From: Lentzea tibetensis
Lineage (GTDB): Bacteria > Actinomycetota > Actinomycetes > Mycobacteriales > Pseudonocardiaceae
Assembly: GCF_007845675.1 (NCBI RefSeq)
Contig: NZ_VOBR01000018.1
Span: 114,256 to 178,255 of the forward strand
Length of the DNA stretch: 64,000 nt
Direction of reading: 5' to 3'
Below, in pieces: positions 37,002 to 46,592 of this stretch (position 1 is the first letter of the stretch; every line of letters begins with the position of its first letter). The position numbers and the translations under genes are program-made. The notes under the pieces were generated by a model that saw only the letters and a list, made by a program, of their open reading frames with translations, had not been told where the DNA came from and did no database searches.

Positions 37002-37826
37002 ATGACCACCGCACCAGCCAAAACGGCTACGAAACGGGCCCGCGCGCGCACCAAGCTGCGCCGCCGGGTTGCCGGCCTGCTCGCGCTGGGGTTCGCCCTG
37101 CTCAGCGCGGGGTTGCTCTTCAGCGCGTTCGCGCCGCAGGCGCAGACCGCTCAGGCGCAGCAGGACTCCGCGCTCGTGCGGCAGGGCGAGCAGCTCTACA
37201 AGAACACCTGTTCGACGTGCCACGGCAAGTCGCTCGAAGGTGTGAAGGACCGCGGTCCGACGCTCGTCGGCGTCGGCGACGCGGCCGTCTACTTCCAGAC
37301 TTCCACCGGCCGCATGCCCATGGCGCGGCAGGAGGCGCAGGCCCACCGCAAGCCGCAGAAGCTGTCCGACGAGGACATCGCGGCGCTGATGGCGTACATC
37401 AACGCCAACGGCGGCGAGGGCCCGAAGAAGCCGGCTGAGTCCGGTGAGGCGCTGCGAGGCGACAACCCCGCGCGCGGTGGTGAGCTCTTCCGCCTGAACT
37501 GCGGCAACTGCCACAACGCCAGCGGCCGCGGCGGCGCCCTGTCGTCCGGCAAGTTCGCGCCGACGCTCGACGGTGTCTCCGAAGAGCAGATCTACACCGC
37601 GATGCTGACCGGCCCGCAGAACATGCCGAAGTTCGGCGAGCGCCAGCTCACGCCGGACGAGAAGAAGGACATCATCGCGTACGTCAAGTCCGTCACGGAC
37701 GGGAACAACAACCCCGGTGGTAACCCCATCGGCGGGTTCGGTCCCGTCTCGGAGGGCCTGATCGCGTTCATCGTGGGTATCGCCGCACTCGTGGGCGTGA
37801 CCCTCTGGATCGGAGCCAAGGCATGA
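37002..37826 (+). CDS. qcrC: cytochrome bc1 complex diheme cytochrome c subunit
   Basis: 274 residues: an N-terminal basic region and transmembrane anchor (LLALGFALLSAGLLFSAF), two c-type heme motifs CSTCH (70-74) and CGNCH (167-171), each with a downstream Met ligand candidate, and a C-terminal anchor (SEGLIAFIVGIAALVGVTLW). The diheme QcrC of actinobacteria passes electrons directly to the aa3 oxidase in a supercomplex. It overlaps qcrA by ATGA. Confidence 0.97.
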   Translation: MTTAPAKTATKRARARTKLRRRVAGLLALGFALLSAGLLFSAFAPQAQTAQAQQDSALVRQGEQLYKNTCSTCHGKSLEGVKDRGPTLVGVGDAAVYFQTSTGRMPMARQEAQAHRKPQKLSDEDIAALMAYINANGGEGPKKPAESGEALRGDNPARGGELFRLNCGNCHNASGRGGALSSGKFAPTLDGVSEEQIYTAMLTGPQNMPKFGERQLTPDEKKDIIAYVKSVTDGNNNPGGNPIGGFGPVSEGLIAFIVGIAALVGVTLWIGAKA

Positions 37827-38947
37827 GCGGCGAGACGCCGACCAACCTGCCCTCTGAGGCAGAGCTCGCTGAGATGAGCAGGGACGAGCTGGTTCGGCTC
37901 GGTACGAAGCTGGACGGCGTCGAGCTCGTCCACTACGAGGAGAAGTGGCCGGTCGAGGGCACCAAGGCCGAGCGCCGCGCCCAGCGGTCCGTGGCGGCCT
38001 GGTTCCTGCTCGCCGCCGTGACCGGGATCGCGTTCCTCGGCGTCTTCCTCTTCTGGCCGTGGCAGTACGAGGCCCCGCACAGCGACAAGCACCTGTTGTA
38101 CCTCGCGTACAACCCGCTGATCGGCCTGTTCATGGGCCTCTCGGTGCTCGCCATCGGTGTCGGCGCGGTGCTCTACACCAAGAAGTTCCTGCCGGACGAG
38201 ATCGCGGTCCAGCAGCGCGGCGACGGCAAGTCGTCCGAAGTCGACCGCGCGACGCTGGTCGCGGAGCTCGCCGACGCCGGTGAGCGCAGCGGCATCGCCC
38301 GCCGTTCGCTGATCAAGCGCACGGCCGGCCTCGGTGCGGGCGTGTTCGGCCTGGGTGTCGCGGTCGTCCCGCTGGGCGCCCTGATCAAGAACCCGTGGTC
38401 GGACAGCGAGAGCAAGAACTCGCTCTGGCACACCAGCTGGAAGCCGGAGAACGGCGAGAAGGTCTACCTGCGCCGCCACACCGGCAACTTCCACGAGATC
38501 GTGAAGGTCCGGCCCGAGGACATCGAGCCGGGCGGCTTCGAGACCGTCTTCCCGTTCCGCGAGTCGGAGCGGGGCGACGAGCACGCGCTGGTCTCGGCGC
38601 TGAAGCGGTCCGACGCGCCGGTCATGCTGATCCGCCTGCGCCCGAACCAGCCGATCGTGAAGCGGGCCGGCCAGGAGGACTTCAACTTCGGCGACCTGTA
38701 CGCGTTCTCGAAGATCTGCACGCACCTCGGCTGCCCGACCTCGCTGTTCGAACAGCAGACCGGTCTGCTGCTGTGCCCGTGCCACCAGTCGCAGTTCGAC
38801 GTCTTCCACTACGCGAAGCCCCGGTTCGGCCCCGCTACCCGGCCGCTGCCACAGCTTCCGATCACGGTGGACGAAGACGGATACTTGATTGCCCGCGGCG
38901 ACTTCATCGAGGCTGTGGGTCCGGCGTTCTGGGAGCGGAAGTCATGA
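37823..38947 (+). CDS. qcrA: cytochrome bc1 complex Rieske iron-sulfur subunit
   Basis: 374 residues. Three hydrophobic helices in the N-terminal half, then the Rieske domain with [2Fe-2S] ligands C299/H301 (CTHLGC) and C318/H321 (CPCH); C304 and C320 form the stabilising disulfide. [12 protein letters not shown] is the proline-loop end. It oxidises menaquinol and passes electrons to QcrC. Coupled to qcrC and qcrB by 4-base overlaps on both sides. Confidence 0.97.
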   Translation: MSGETPTNLPSEAELAEMSRDELVRLGTKLDGVELVHYEEKWPVEGTKAERRAQRSVAAWFLLAAVTGIAFLGVFLFWPWQYEAPHSDKHLLYLAYNPLIGLFMGLSVLAIGVGAVLYTKKFLPDEIAVQQRGDGKSSEVDRATLVAELADAGERSGIARRSLIKRTAGLGAGVFGLGVAVVPLGALIKNPWSDSESKNSLWHTSWKPENGEKVYLRRHTGNFHEIVKVRPEDIEPGGFETVFPFRESERGDEHALVSALKRSDAPVMLIRLRPNQPIVKRAGQEDFNFGDLYAFSKICTHLGCPTSLFEQQTGLLLCPCHQSQFDVFHYAKPRFGPATRPLPQLPITVDEDGYLIARGDFIEAVGPAFWERKS

Positions 38948-40593
38948 GTGCCATCACCACCCCGACGAAGCCGGCCAACGCGGCCGCGCGGATCGCGGGC
39001 GCGGCGGCCAACGCTGCCGACGAGCGGTTCCACGCGGCCAAGGGCATTCGTCACCAGCTGAACAAGGTCTTCCCGACGCACTGGTCGTTCCTGCTCGGCG
39101 AGATCGCCCTCTACAGCTTCATCGTGCTGCTGCTGTCGGGCACGTACCTGGCGCTGTTCTTCGACCCCTCGATGACCGAGGTGACCTACAACGGCGCCTT
39201 CGAGAACCTCAAGGGCATCGAGATGTCGCGGGCGTTCGCGTCCACGCTCGACATCTCGTTCGAGACGCGCGGCGGCCTCTTCGTCCGCCAGGTGCACCAC
39301 TGGGCGGCGCTGCTGTTCATGGGCGCGATCGTCGTGCACATGTTCCGGATCTTCTTCACCGGTGCGTTCCGCAGGCCGCGTGAGATCAACTGGGTCATCG
39401 GCATCTTGCTGTTCATGCTCGGCGCGATCGAGGGCTTCCTCGGCTACTCGCTCCCCGACGACCTGCTCTCCGGCACCGGCCTCCGCGTCATGGCGGCACT
39501 GCTGATCTCCATCCCGGTCATCGGCACCTGGCTGAACTGGCTGATGTTCGGTGGCGAGTTCCCCGGCAACGACATCATCCCGATGCTCTACACCGCGCAC
39601 ATCCTGCTCATCCCGGCGATCATCCTCGGCCTGATCGCGGCGCACCTGGGTCTGGTCTGGTACCAGAAGCACACCCAGTTCCCCGGCGTCGGCCGCAAGG
39701 AGACGAACGTCGTCGGCGTGCGCATCATGCCGGTGTTCGCGGCCAAGGGCGGCGGCTTCTTCGCCATCGTCGTCGGCGTCATCGCGATCATGGGTGGCGT
39801 CTTCCAGATCAACCCGATCTGGACGTTCGGCCCGTACAACCCGGCTCAGGTGCTCGCGGGCTCGCAGCCCGACTGGTACATGGGCTGGACCGACGGCCTG
39901 GTCCGCATCTGGCCCGCGTGGGAGCTCTACCTGGGCAACTACACGGTGCCCGCGCCGTTCCTGCCGTTCATCCTGGGCCTGCCCCTGCTGACCGGCATCG
40001 CGGCCGTGTACCCGTGGATCGAGAAGCGGCTCACCAAGGACTACGCGCACCACAACCTGCTGCAGCGCCCGCGTGACGTGCCCGTCCGCACCGCGCTCGG
40101 CACGATGGCGATCACGTACTTCATGGTCCTGCTGCTCATGGGCGGCAACGACATCTTCGCGCTCAAGTTCAACATCTCGCTGAACGCGACGACGTGGATG
40201 GGCCGGATCGGCATGCTGGTCCTGCCGCCGCTGGCGTACTTCATCGCCTACCGCATCTGCATCGGCCTGCAGCGCGGCGACCGCGAGGTGCTCGAGCACG
40301 GTGTCGAGACCGGCATCATCAAGCGCCTCCCGCACGGCGAGTTCATCGAGATCCACCAGCCGCTCGGCCCGGTGGACTCGCACGGCCACCCGGAGCCGCT
40401 GGAGTACCAGGGCTCGTCGGTGCCGAAGAAGATGAACAAGCTGGGCTCCGCTGGTCACCCGGTGCCGGGCAGCACGTGGACGCCCGACCCGCCCGAGGAG
40501 ACCGTCGCGCTCGAGAACGCGCGCAAGAAGAAGGCCGCCATCGAGTCGGCTTCGACCTCCGAGGAGCTGGCGGGCAAGCCGCAGCAACCCTGA
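38944..40593 (+). CDS. qcrB: cytochrome bc1 complex cytochrome b subunit
   Basis: 549 residues, eight transmembrane helices, with heme-b histidines in [22 protein letters not shown] and [21 protein letters not shown]. The quinol-site and C-terminal parts are of actinobacterial length, with a long hydrophilic tail. The start at 38944 overlaps the qcrA stop (ATGA); the longer open frame from 38395 is a shadow of qcrA. This is the orthologue of the target of imidazopyridine-type inhibitors in mycobacteria. Confidence 0.97.
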   Translation: MSAITTPTKPANAAARIAGAAANAADERFHAAKGIRHQLNKVFPTHWSFLLGEIALYSFIVLLLSGTYLALFFDPSMTEVTYNGAFENLKGIEMSRAFASTLDISFETRGGLFVRQVHHWAALLFMGAIVVHMFRIFFTGAFRRPREINWVIGILLFMLGAIEGFLGYSLPDDLLSGTGLRVMAALLISIPVIGTWLNWLMFGGEFPGNDIIPMLYTAHILLIPAIILGLIAAHLGLVWYQKHTQFPGVGRKETNVVGVRIMPVFAAKGGGFFAIVVGVIAIMGGVFQINPIWTFGPYNPAQVLAGSQPDWYMGWTDGLVRIWPAWELYLGNYTVPAPFLPFILGLPLLTGIAAVYPWIEKRLTKDYAHHNLLQRPRDVPVRTALGTMAITYFMVLLLMGGNDIFALKFNISLNATTWMGRIGMLVLPPLAYFIAYRICIGLQRGDREVLEHGVETGIIKRLPHGEFIEIHQPLGPVDSHGHPEPLEYQGSSVPKKMNKLGSAGHPVPGSTWTPDPPEETVALENARKKKAAIESASTSEELAGKPQQP

Positions 40594-40612
40594 TTTCCAG
40601 GTCAGCGAAAAA

Positions 40613-40639
40613 GCCCCTGTGCACTTTGGTCACAGGGGC
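40613..40639 (+). terminator. intrinsic terminator after qcrB
   Basis: GCCCCTGTG and CACAGGGGC form a 9-bp stem with a 9-base loop, preceded by AAAAA and followed by CTTTCG, 19 bases past qcrB. It ends the ctaE-qcrCAB transcript. Confidence 0.85.
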
Positions 40640-40701
40640 CTTTCGCATGTTGGTGCCGCCGAGTTAATCCCTCGGGACCGAACGTGTGAGCAGCTCGGTT
40701 A

Positions 40702-40986
40702 CTACGCGTCATCCAGGCCGATGGCGAACGCCGCCTCAGCATCTCGCTTCGAGTACGACCGGAACGCGATGTGCGTGTCCGTGTTCAGCACACCGGCCAC
40801 CTTGCTGATCTTGCCGGGGACGAGCGCGGCGAGATCCTCGTGCTGGGCGACCTTCACGAGCGCGATCAGGTCCACGTCACCTGCGCAGGAGTAGACCTCG
40901 GTGACGCCATCGATGTCGGCGATCTCCTGCGCCGCCTCGGGGATGCGCTCGGCGGCGGCCTGGATCAGCACGATCGCGGTGACCAC
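40702..40986 (-). CDS. Lrp/AsnC-type ligand-binding (RAM) domain protein
   Basis: 94 residues forming a single RAM domain (TAIVLIQAAAERIPEAAQEI, VTEVYSCAGDVDLIALVKV, GVLNTDTHIAFRSYSK) without the DNA-binding helix-turn-helix of full Lrp proteins. Such stand-alone domains bind amino acids and may form oligomers or modify other regulators. The GTG at 40986 is directly followed by GTC ACC. Divergent from the MIP channel. Confidence 0.9.
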   Translation of the reverse strand: MVTAIVLIQAAAERIPEAAQEIADIDGVTEVYSCAGDVDLIALVKVAQHEDLAALVPGKISKVAGVLNTDTHIAFRSYSKRDAEAAFAIGLDDA

Positions 40987-41112
40987 TGTGGTCCTCCTAG
41001 GTCTCAGCAGGTGGTATCGAAAGCACCGCTAGTGTGCCCTATCGGCAGATCGTGTTCCCGCAGCTCCTCCTGCGAGTTTGGTTTCTCCTTCGTCTCCCGG
41101 AAAGAGAAACCT

Positions 41113-41841
41113 GTGGACCATTCCCATGCCCGCAAGCTGGCGGCCGAGCTGGCTGGCACCACGATCCTCTGCCTGTTCGGCATCTCCGCCGCCGTGTCGG
41201 TCGTCGCGGCCGGCAACGAGTCATCCGGTCTGCTGATCGTCGCGCTCGCCCACGGGCTCGCGCTGGCCGTCGGCATCTACGCGTTCGGTGGTGTGTCGGG
41301 CGCCCACTTCAATCCGACCGTCACCATCGCCCTCGCCGTGTCCGGGCGGTTGTCCTGGCGCGAGGTGCCGGGGTACGTCACCGCTCAGCTCTTCGGTGGT
41401 GTGCTCGCTGCTTACCTCGCCTCGTTGATTCACGGGCAGCAGGCCATCGATGCCGGGCTCGGTGCTACCTCGTTCGGGGCCGGGGTCAGTGTTACCCAGG
41501 CTGTTGTCGCTGAGGCTCTCGGTGCGTTCCTCCTCGTCACCGCTGTGTTCGCGCTCGCTGTTTCGCCCTCTGCTCCTCGTGGGGTGCACGGGTTGGGGAT
41601 CGGGCTTGCGTTGGCTACGCAGATCCTCGCTTTTGGGCCTGTTGCCGGGGCTTCGGTCAACCTCGCCCGGACGTTCGGGCCCGATGTTGTGCTGACGTTC
41701 GGTGGTGGGGCTGTTTCTTGGGCTCAGTTGCCTGTGTACATCGTGGCTCCGGTGTTCGGTGGTGTGCTGGCTGCTGGGTTGTACAGCGCTGTCAACGCGC
41801 TTTCTCGGGTGCGGGAGAGTGTGGCTTCGTCTTCGTCCTGA
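41113..41841 (+). CDS. MIP/aquaporin-family channel with altered NPA motifs
   Basis: 242 residues with six transmembrane helices. The first half-helix reads GVSGAHFNPTVTIAL (NPT instead of NPA) and the second VAGASVNLARTFGPD (NLA instead of NPA); the Arg of the selectivity filter remains. It could conduct water, glycerol or another small neutral solute; the motif changes make the substrate uncertain. GTG 41113 is chosen from the family start (ARKLAAELAGTTILCLFG) and GGAAAGAG upstream. Confidence 0.88.
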   Translation: MDHSHARKLAAELAGTTILCLFGISAAVSVVAAGNESSGLLIVALAHGLALAVGIYAFGGVSGAHFNPTVTIALAVSGRLSWREVPGYVTAQLFGGVLAAYLASLIHGQQAIDAGLGATSFGAGVSVTQAVVAEALGAFLLVTAVFALAVSPSAPRGVHGLGIGLALATQILAFGPVAGASVNLARTFGPDVVLTFGGGAVSWAQLPVYIVAPVFGGVLAAGLYSAVNALSRVRESVASSSS

Positions 41842-42320
41842 CTGTGGTTGCGGGGTGGTTGGGGCGCTGCCCCTTGCCCCCGCCGGGGCTCCGCCCCGGA
41901 CCCCGGCACCACCGGAGGTCTCGGGCTGGGTTTCGTAGTTGGTTGCTTTGGTGGTGGGGATCTCCGTACGGCGCGCCAGAGGCAGCCGCATTTGGGGGTG
42001 TGTGTCAAGACAGAAAAGCTGTCTTGACACACACCCCCAAATGCGGCAGGGCTTCGCCCGCGCCGTACGGAGATCCCCACCACCTGTGGTTGTTGCGCCT
42101 TCGGCGCTTTGGTCTGCTCGCCTTCGGCTTCGCGGGCCTTTGGTCGGCTCGCCTTCGGCATCGCGGTTGTGTGGCTTGCCTTCGGCATCGTGCCGTTCGG
42201 CACGGCTCGGCTTTCGCCTCGCGGCCGTCGCGGGTTCGGCTTCGGCAGCGCTCGCCTCGGCGCGGCTCGGCTTCCTGTCTCGCCGCAGCGCCTGTGTCTG
42301 CGGCATCGTGTGGGCCGGTG
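41842..42320. other. gene-free stretch with nested palindrome and degenerate repeats
   Basis: No credible gene. 41950-42084 is a large nested palindrome. From 42085 on, short degenerate repeats around CCTTCGGC / GGCTCGCCTTCGGC dominate up to the stop of the next gene at 42321. The same combination as in 8607-10021. Confidence 0.7.
41950..42084. repeat. two-tier nested palindrome, possible bidirectional terminator
   Basis: The outer arms 41950-41975 and 42059-42084 are perfect 26-base complements (GGTGGTGGGGATCTCCGTAC...). The inner arms 41985-42013 and 42019-42047 are perfect 29-base complements ending in GTGTCAAGACAG around the loop AAAAG. Layout and apex (GTCAAGAC) match 9803-9930. It separates the convergent MIP and DEDD/UvrC-like genes. 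Confidence 0.9.
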
Positions 42321-44021
42321 TCAGCGGTAGAGGTCCTCCTCTGGGCGGGCGGCGGCTGCGCGGTCTGCCCATTCGGTCCACGTTGCGGCGCCGTGGGCCG
42401 GGGACGACCACGGGTGGTCTGCGTAGACCAGGCGGGTGCCCGGTTGGGTCAGCCAGCGCAGGACTACGCCGGTTTCCTCTGGAGGGGCGCCGCGCAGTGG
42501 GCCCGGTGTGGGTTGGACGGTCTCGGCCCCCGCGACCAAGGCGTCCACCACCGGCATCGGGTGGATGCCTCTGCGGGCCAGGCCTGCTGAGGCCAGGCGG
42601 CCGTAGCGGACCACCGAGAACTCCCAGCCGCCCTGGCGGTCCGGGCGGGCTGCCACCAGTTGGGGCAGTTCGGCCAGGGCGGTCAGGCGTTGGGCTCGGT
42701 CGAGGGTGCGGACCAGCCATGCCAGGCGGTCGCGGCGGGACGCCGCCTCCTCGTAGCGCTGGGCGTCGGACAGGTGGTCCAGTTGTGAGACGAGGTTGCG
42801 CAACGGGTCGGCGCTGTGGCCTCGGATCAGGTCGCGCAGCGCGTCTACAGCGGGGGAGTACTCCTCCACCGACTGCCTGCCCGCGCACGGGGCGCGGCAG
42901 CGGCCCAGTTCGGCCAGGGCGCAGGGGGAGGCGCGTTGGTTGCGGGCTGGGATCTTCAGCTTGCACGAGCGCAGGGGGACGGCGTCGAGGATGGCGTCCA
43001 TGGCTCGTGAGGCGGCGTGTTGGGTGCGGAACGGGCCCAGTGCGCCGTCGCGCGGGTGGCGGACCAGGGACAGGCGTGGGTAGGGCTCGTCGGTCAGCAC
43101 CAGCCACCAGGCGTGGTGCGGGTTCTTCGACCTCCTGTTGTAGGCGGGGCGGTGGGCGCGGAGCAGGCGCAGTTCGCGCACTTCGGCCTCCAGGGAGTGG
43201 GCGCATTCGACGCCGTCCACGCGCACGGCCAGTGCGACCATCTCGCGCAGGCGGCGTCTGCCCTCGCTGGCGGTGAAGTACTGGCGGACGCGGCGGCGGA
43301 GGTCCGACGCGGTGCCCACGTACAGGACTTCCTCGTTCGGGCCGCGGAACAGGTACACGCCCGGCTTGGAGGGCAGGTGTGCGGCTAGCGAGCGTTTGCG
43401 GCGTTGCTCGGGGGTCACCTCCGGCAGGTACGCGAGCAGCTCCTCCAGCGAGTGCACGCCGACGTTGCCCACGCGCTCCAGCAACGCGTGCAGCACGTCG
43501 ACCGTCGCGCGCGCGTCGGCCAGGGCGCGGTGGTTCGGCGTGGTCGACGCGCGGAACAAAGTCGCCAGTGCGGACAGGCGGCAGCTCGGGGCCTCCTCGC
43601 GGGTCAGGATCCGGCGAGCCAGGCGCACGGTGCACACGACGGACGGCTTGGGCCACCGGTAGCCGTACCGCTCGCACGCCGCCTTCACGAAGCTCACGTC
43701 GAAGCCGGAGTTGTGCGCCACCAGCACCGCACCGGCCGCGAACTCGAGGAACGCGGGCAGCACCGACTCCAGGCGCGGCGCGCCCGTCACCATCGCCTGG
43801 GTGATCCCGGTGAGCTGCACGACCTGCGGCGGAATGCCCTGCTCCGGGTCGACGAGCGTCGCGAACTCGCCGATCACGGCCCCGCCGCGGACCTTCACCG
43901 CACCGATCTCCGTGACCGAGTCCTCGGTCGCGCGGCCACCCGTGGTCTCCAGGTCGAAGACCACGAACGTCGTGTCGCGCAGGGGAGTCCCCAGCTCGTC
44001 GAAAGTGAGTTGGACGGTCAC
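42321..44021 (-). CDS. DEDD exonuclease / GIY-YIG (UvrC-like) nuclease fusion
   Basis: 566 residues. Residues about 10-175 are a DnaQ-type 3'-5' exonuclease (FVVFDLETTGG with the first two acidic ligands; VAHNSGFDVSFV; NHRALADARAT). Residues about 205-285 are a GIY-YIG endonuclease like UvrC/Cho (LPSKPGVYLFRGPNEEVLYVG; DLRRRVRQYFT). The rest resembles the UvrC linker, with a Cys-rich segment (SPCALAELGRCRAPCAG). It is the orthologue of mycobacterial Rv2191 by synteny; a role in nucleotide excision or repair is assumed. GTG 44021 is chosen over an ATG-less longer frame to 44051. Confidence 0.92.
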   Translation of the reverse strand: MTVQLTFDELGTPLRDTTFVVFDLETTGGRATEDSVTEIGAVKVRGGAVIGEFATLVDPEQGIPPQVVQLTGITQAMVTGAPRLESVLPAFLEFAAGAVLVAHNSGFDVSFVKAACERYGYRWPKPSVVCTVRLARRILTREEAPSCRLSALATLFRASTTPNHRALADARATVDVLHALLERVGNVGVHSLEELLAYLPEVTPEQRRKRSLAAHLPSKPGVYLFRGPNEEVLYVGTASDLRRRVRQYFTASEGRRRLREMVALAVRVDGVECAHSLEAEVRELRLLRAHRPAYNRRSKNPHHAWWLVLTDEPYPRLSLVRHPRDGALGPFRTQHAASRAMDAILDAVPLRSCKLKIPARNQRASPCALAELGRCRAPCAGRQSVEEYSPAVDALRDLIRGHSADPLRNLVSQLDHLSDAQRYEEAASRRDRLAWLVRTLDRAQRLTALAELPQLVAARPDRQGGWEFSVVRYGRLASAGLARRGIHPMPVVDALVAGAETVQPTPGPLRGAPPEETGVVLRWLTQPGTRLVYADHPWSSPAHGAATWTEWADRAAAARPEEDLYR

Positions 44022-44138
44022 GCCTCGGACGTTAGCGACGAGGTCTGACAATTCCCGGAGTCACCTGTGGAACGTTCGCGTGCTGCTGGACGGGGAAGCG
44101 GGTCGCTGACCGATGTCAGGTGGCTCTAGCCTGTAGCG

Positions 44139-45488
44139 GTGCAGGACCCGATGCCCGACCCCGACCTCGATCAACCCGGCCCCGAGGAGCCGGGTGAATC
44201 CACTGTGGACTGGGCAGCCCTGCCGGAGCCGCTGCGCACGCGGCTGGCCGAGCTGGGCGCCGACGCGCTCGGTGACATGGCCAAGGTCGACGTGCCGCAG
44301 AACCTGAGGCCCGTCGCCAAGTTCGCGCCCACGAAACGCGCCAGGCTGGGCGGTGCCCAGGTGATCGCGGGGCTGCGGGACTCGGCGAACTTCCGCACGG
44401 CCGTCGTCGAGTGGCTGCGCAAGAACCGGCCGTCCACGCTCGAGATCACCTCGCCGGACCCGGTCACGGCCGCCGCGGCCGCCGTGCTGCAGGGCGAGGA
44501 GGTCGCGACGCACTACGTCGAGCTGGTGTCGCGGCGGGTGGGCGATGCGAACCTGCGCGCCGAGCGGGACGTGGCCGTCGCCAAGCTCGAACGGGCCGAG
44601 GTCGAGCTCGAACGGCTGCGCGCCGAACGGTCACAGCTCGACGGAGCAGCCGAGCGGATCCGCGCCGAGGGCGACGCCGAGCTGGAACGGCTGCGCAAGC
44701 GGCTGCGGGAGCAGGGCGTGAAGCTGCGCGAGGCCAAGGACCTCGCCGCCAGCGCGAGCGCCGAGGTGGAGAAGGCGCAGGCCGCCGCCGAGCAGGAGCT
44801 CAAGCGCCTCACCGCGGAACGCGACCGCGAGCGGGAGCGCGCCGAGTCCGAGCGGTCGAAGGCGCAGCGGGCCATCGCGGACGCCGAGGTCGCCCGGCAG
44901 TCGGCGCGCGAGGCGCGGCAGGCCGACGAGGTGCGGCTCGCGCTGCTCGTCGACACGCTCGACGGCGCCGTCACCGGCCTGCGCCGCGAACTGGCGCTCG
45001 GCGGCGGCACCGGACCGCGTCCCGCCGACCTCGTCCGGGGCGCCAGCGCGTCCCAGGGCACCGTGGGACGCGTCGAGGACCCCGCCGCACTCGACCGGCT
45101 GCTCGCGCTGCCCTCCGTGCACCTCGTCGTCGACGGCTACAACGTCACCAAGACCGGCTACCCCGAGCTGTCGCTGTCCGACCAGCGCGACCGGCTCGTG
45201 CACCAGCTGGCCGTGCTCGCGGCCCGCACCGGCGCCGAGGTCACCCTCGTCTTCGACGGCGCGGGCGTCGTCGCCGTCCCGGCCGCCGCGCCACGTGGCG
45301 TGCGCGTGCTGTTCAGCGACCCCGGCGTGCTCGCGGACGACGTGATCCGCGCGCTCGTCACGGCCGAGCCGGAGGGCCGCCCGGTCATCGTCGTGACGTC
45401 CGACCGCGCCGTCGCGGACTCGGTCCGCCGCCGCGGCGCGCACCCCGTCCCGTCCGCCGTCCTGCTCGCTCGCCTCGGCCGGGTCTGA
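44139..45488 (+). CDS. NYN-domain (PIN-like/YacP) RNase-type protein with coiled coil
   Basis: 449 residues: an N-terminal helical domain (DWAALPEPLRTRLAELGADA, WLRKNRPSTLEI), a long charged coiled coil about residues 135-270 (LERAEVELERLRAERSQLD, RLTAERDRERERAESER), and a C-terminal NYN domain (HLVVDGYNVTKTGYPELSL; VTLVFDGAG; VIVVTSDRAVADSVRRRGA) with the acidic residues of PIN-like nucleases. It probably cleaves or binds RNA. GTG 44139. Widespread in actinobacteria beside the DEDD nuclease gene. Confidence 0.9.
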   Translation: MQDPMPDPDLDQPGPEEPGESTVDWAALPEPLRTRLAELGADALGDMAKVDVPQNLRPVAKFAPTKRARLGGAQVIAGLRDSANFRTAVVEWLRKNRPSTLEITSPDPVTAAAAAVLQGEEVATHYVELVSRRVGDANLRAERDVAVAKLERAEVELERLRAERSQLDGAAERIRAEGDAELERLRKRLREQGVKLREAKDLAASASAEVEKAQAAAEQELKRLTAERDRERERAESERSKAQRAIADAEVARQSAREARQADEVRLALLVDTLDGAVTGLRRELALGGGTGPRPADLVRGASASQGTVGRVEDPAALDRLLALPSVHLVVDGYNVTKTGYPELSLSDQRDRLVHQLAVLAARTGAEVTLVFDGAGVVAVPAAAPRGVRVLFSDPGVLADDVIRALVTAEPEGRPVIVVTSDRAVADSVRRRGAHPVPSAVLLARLGRV

Positions 45489-45552
45489 CCCGAAGTCGAT
45501 CACCCGGTAGCCTGGCGCAGCTCTCGTGACAGGACTGAGGGGACACGGGAAA

Positions 45553-46581
45553 GTGGCATCTCACAGACTCAAGCGCGGCATCTTCGCGGCCACCGCGGTG
45601 GCCGTCGCATCGGTCAGCCTGACCGGATCGCCCGCGACCGCACAACCACCGGCCACCGCGGCGGACGCGCTCAAGAAGTTCAACGAGCTGTCCGAGCAGG
45701 CGACCAAGCTCAACGAGGAGGTCCTGCGCGCGCAGGACGACCTCAACGCCAAGAAGGCGGAGCTGGACAAGGCCAACTCGGACGTCGGCGCGGCGCAGCA
45801 GGTCGTCGACCGGGCGCAGGCCGACGAGGAGAAGTTCCGCGAGCACGTCGACGTGCTCACCCAGGCCTCCTTCGAGGGCGCCCGGTTCAACCAGCTGTCG
45901 GCGCTGCTGGTCAGCGAGTCGCAGCAGGACTTCCTGAACCGCATGTCCGCGCTGGGCATCCTCGCCGCGGACAACAGCGAGGCGCTCGCGAAGCTGTCCG
46001 GCGCGGTCGACACGGCGAACCTGGCCAAGCAGTCGGCGCAGGACGCGCAGACCCGCGCGCAGGACGCCGCGAAGGCCGCCGAGCAGCTCAAGACGGACGT
46101 CGACAAGCGCAACGGCGAGCTGCAGACCCAGATCAAAGAGGTCAAGACGGCGCTGAACAACCTGTCGGCGGGTGACCAGCGCAAGCTCGCCGACAAGGGC
46201 GACATGTCGAACATCTCGGTGCCCGCAGGCGCGGCCGGTGCGGCGCTCGAGTTCGCGCTCAACCAGCGCGGCGACGGCTACCGCTACGGCTCGACCGGCC
46301 CGGACCTGTGGGACTGCTCCGGCCTGACCATGAAGGCGTACGCGGCGGCGGGCGTCTCGATCCCGCGCACCAGCGGCGGTCAGGCGGGTGTCGGACGATC
46401 GGTGTCCCGCGCGGACGTCCGCGCCGGTGACCTGATCATCTACTACTCGTCGCAGTCGCACGTCGCGATGGCCGTGGACAACGTCCGCGCCGTCCACGCG
46501 TCGACCGAGGGGCGGCCGGTCCTGATCGCCAACATCGACGCGATCGGCCCGGTCAGCGTCATCCGCCGAGTGGCTGGCTAG
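45553..46581 (+). CDS. secreted NlpC/P60 (C40) peptidoglycan endopeptidase
   Basis: 342 residues: signal peptide (KRGIFAATAVAVASVSLTGSPATAQ), a coiled-coil region about residues 40-200 (ELSEQATKLNEEVLRAQDDL...), and a C-terminal NlpC/P60 domain with the catalytic Cys in WDCSGLTMKAY and His in SQSHVAMAVDN. It would cleave stem peptides of peptidoglycan, like mycobacterial RipA-type enzymes (Rv2190c by synteny). GTG 45553 follows GGGAAA and gives a proper signal peptide; GTG 45526 is an upstream alternative. Confidence 0.93.
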   Translation: MASHRLKRGIFAATAVAVASVSLTGSPATAQPPATAADALKKFNELSEQATKLNEEVLRAQDDLNAKKAELDKANSDVGAAQQVVDRAQADEEKFREHVDVLTQASFEGARFNQLSALLVSESQQDFLNRMSALGILAADNSEALAKLSGAVDTANLAKQSAQDAQTRAQDAAKAAEQLKTDVDKRNGELQTQIKEVKTALNNLSAGDQRKLADKGDMSNISVPAGAAGAALEFALNQRGDGYRYGSTGPDLWDCSGLTMKAYAAAGVSIPRTSGGQAGVGRSVSRADVRAGDLIIYYSSQSHVAMAVDNVRAVHASTEGRPVLIANIDAIGPVSVIRRVAG

Positions 46582-46592
46582 CCTTCGGCGGT

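Noticed and set aside
38395-38943. N-terminal extension of qcrB.
   Set aside because: It lies within qcrA in another frame; the ATGA overlap at 38944 gives the normal cytochrome b start.
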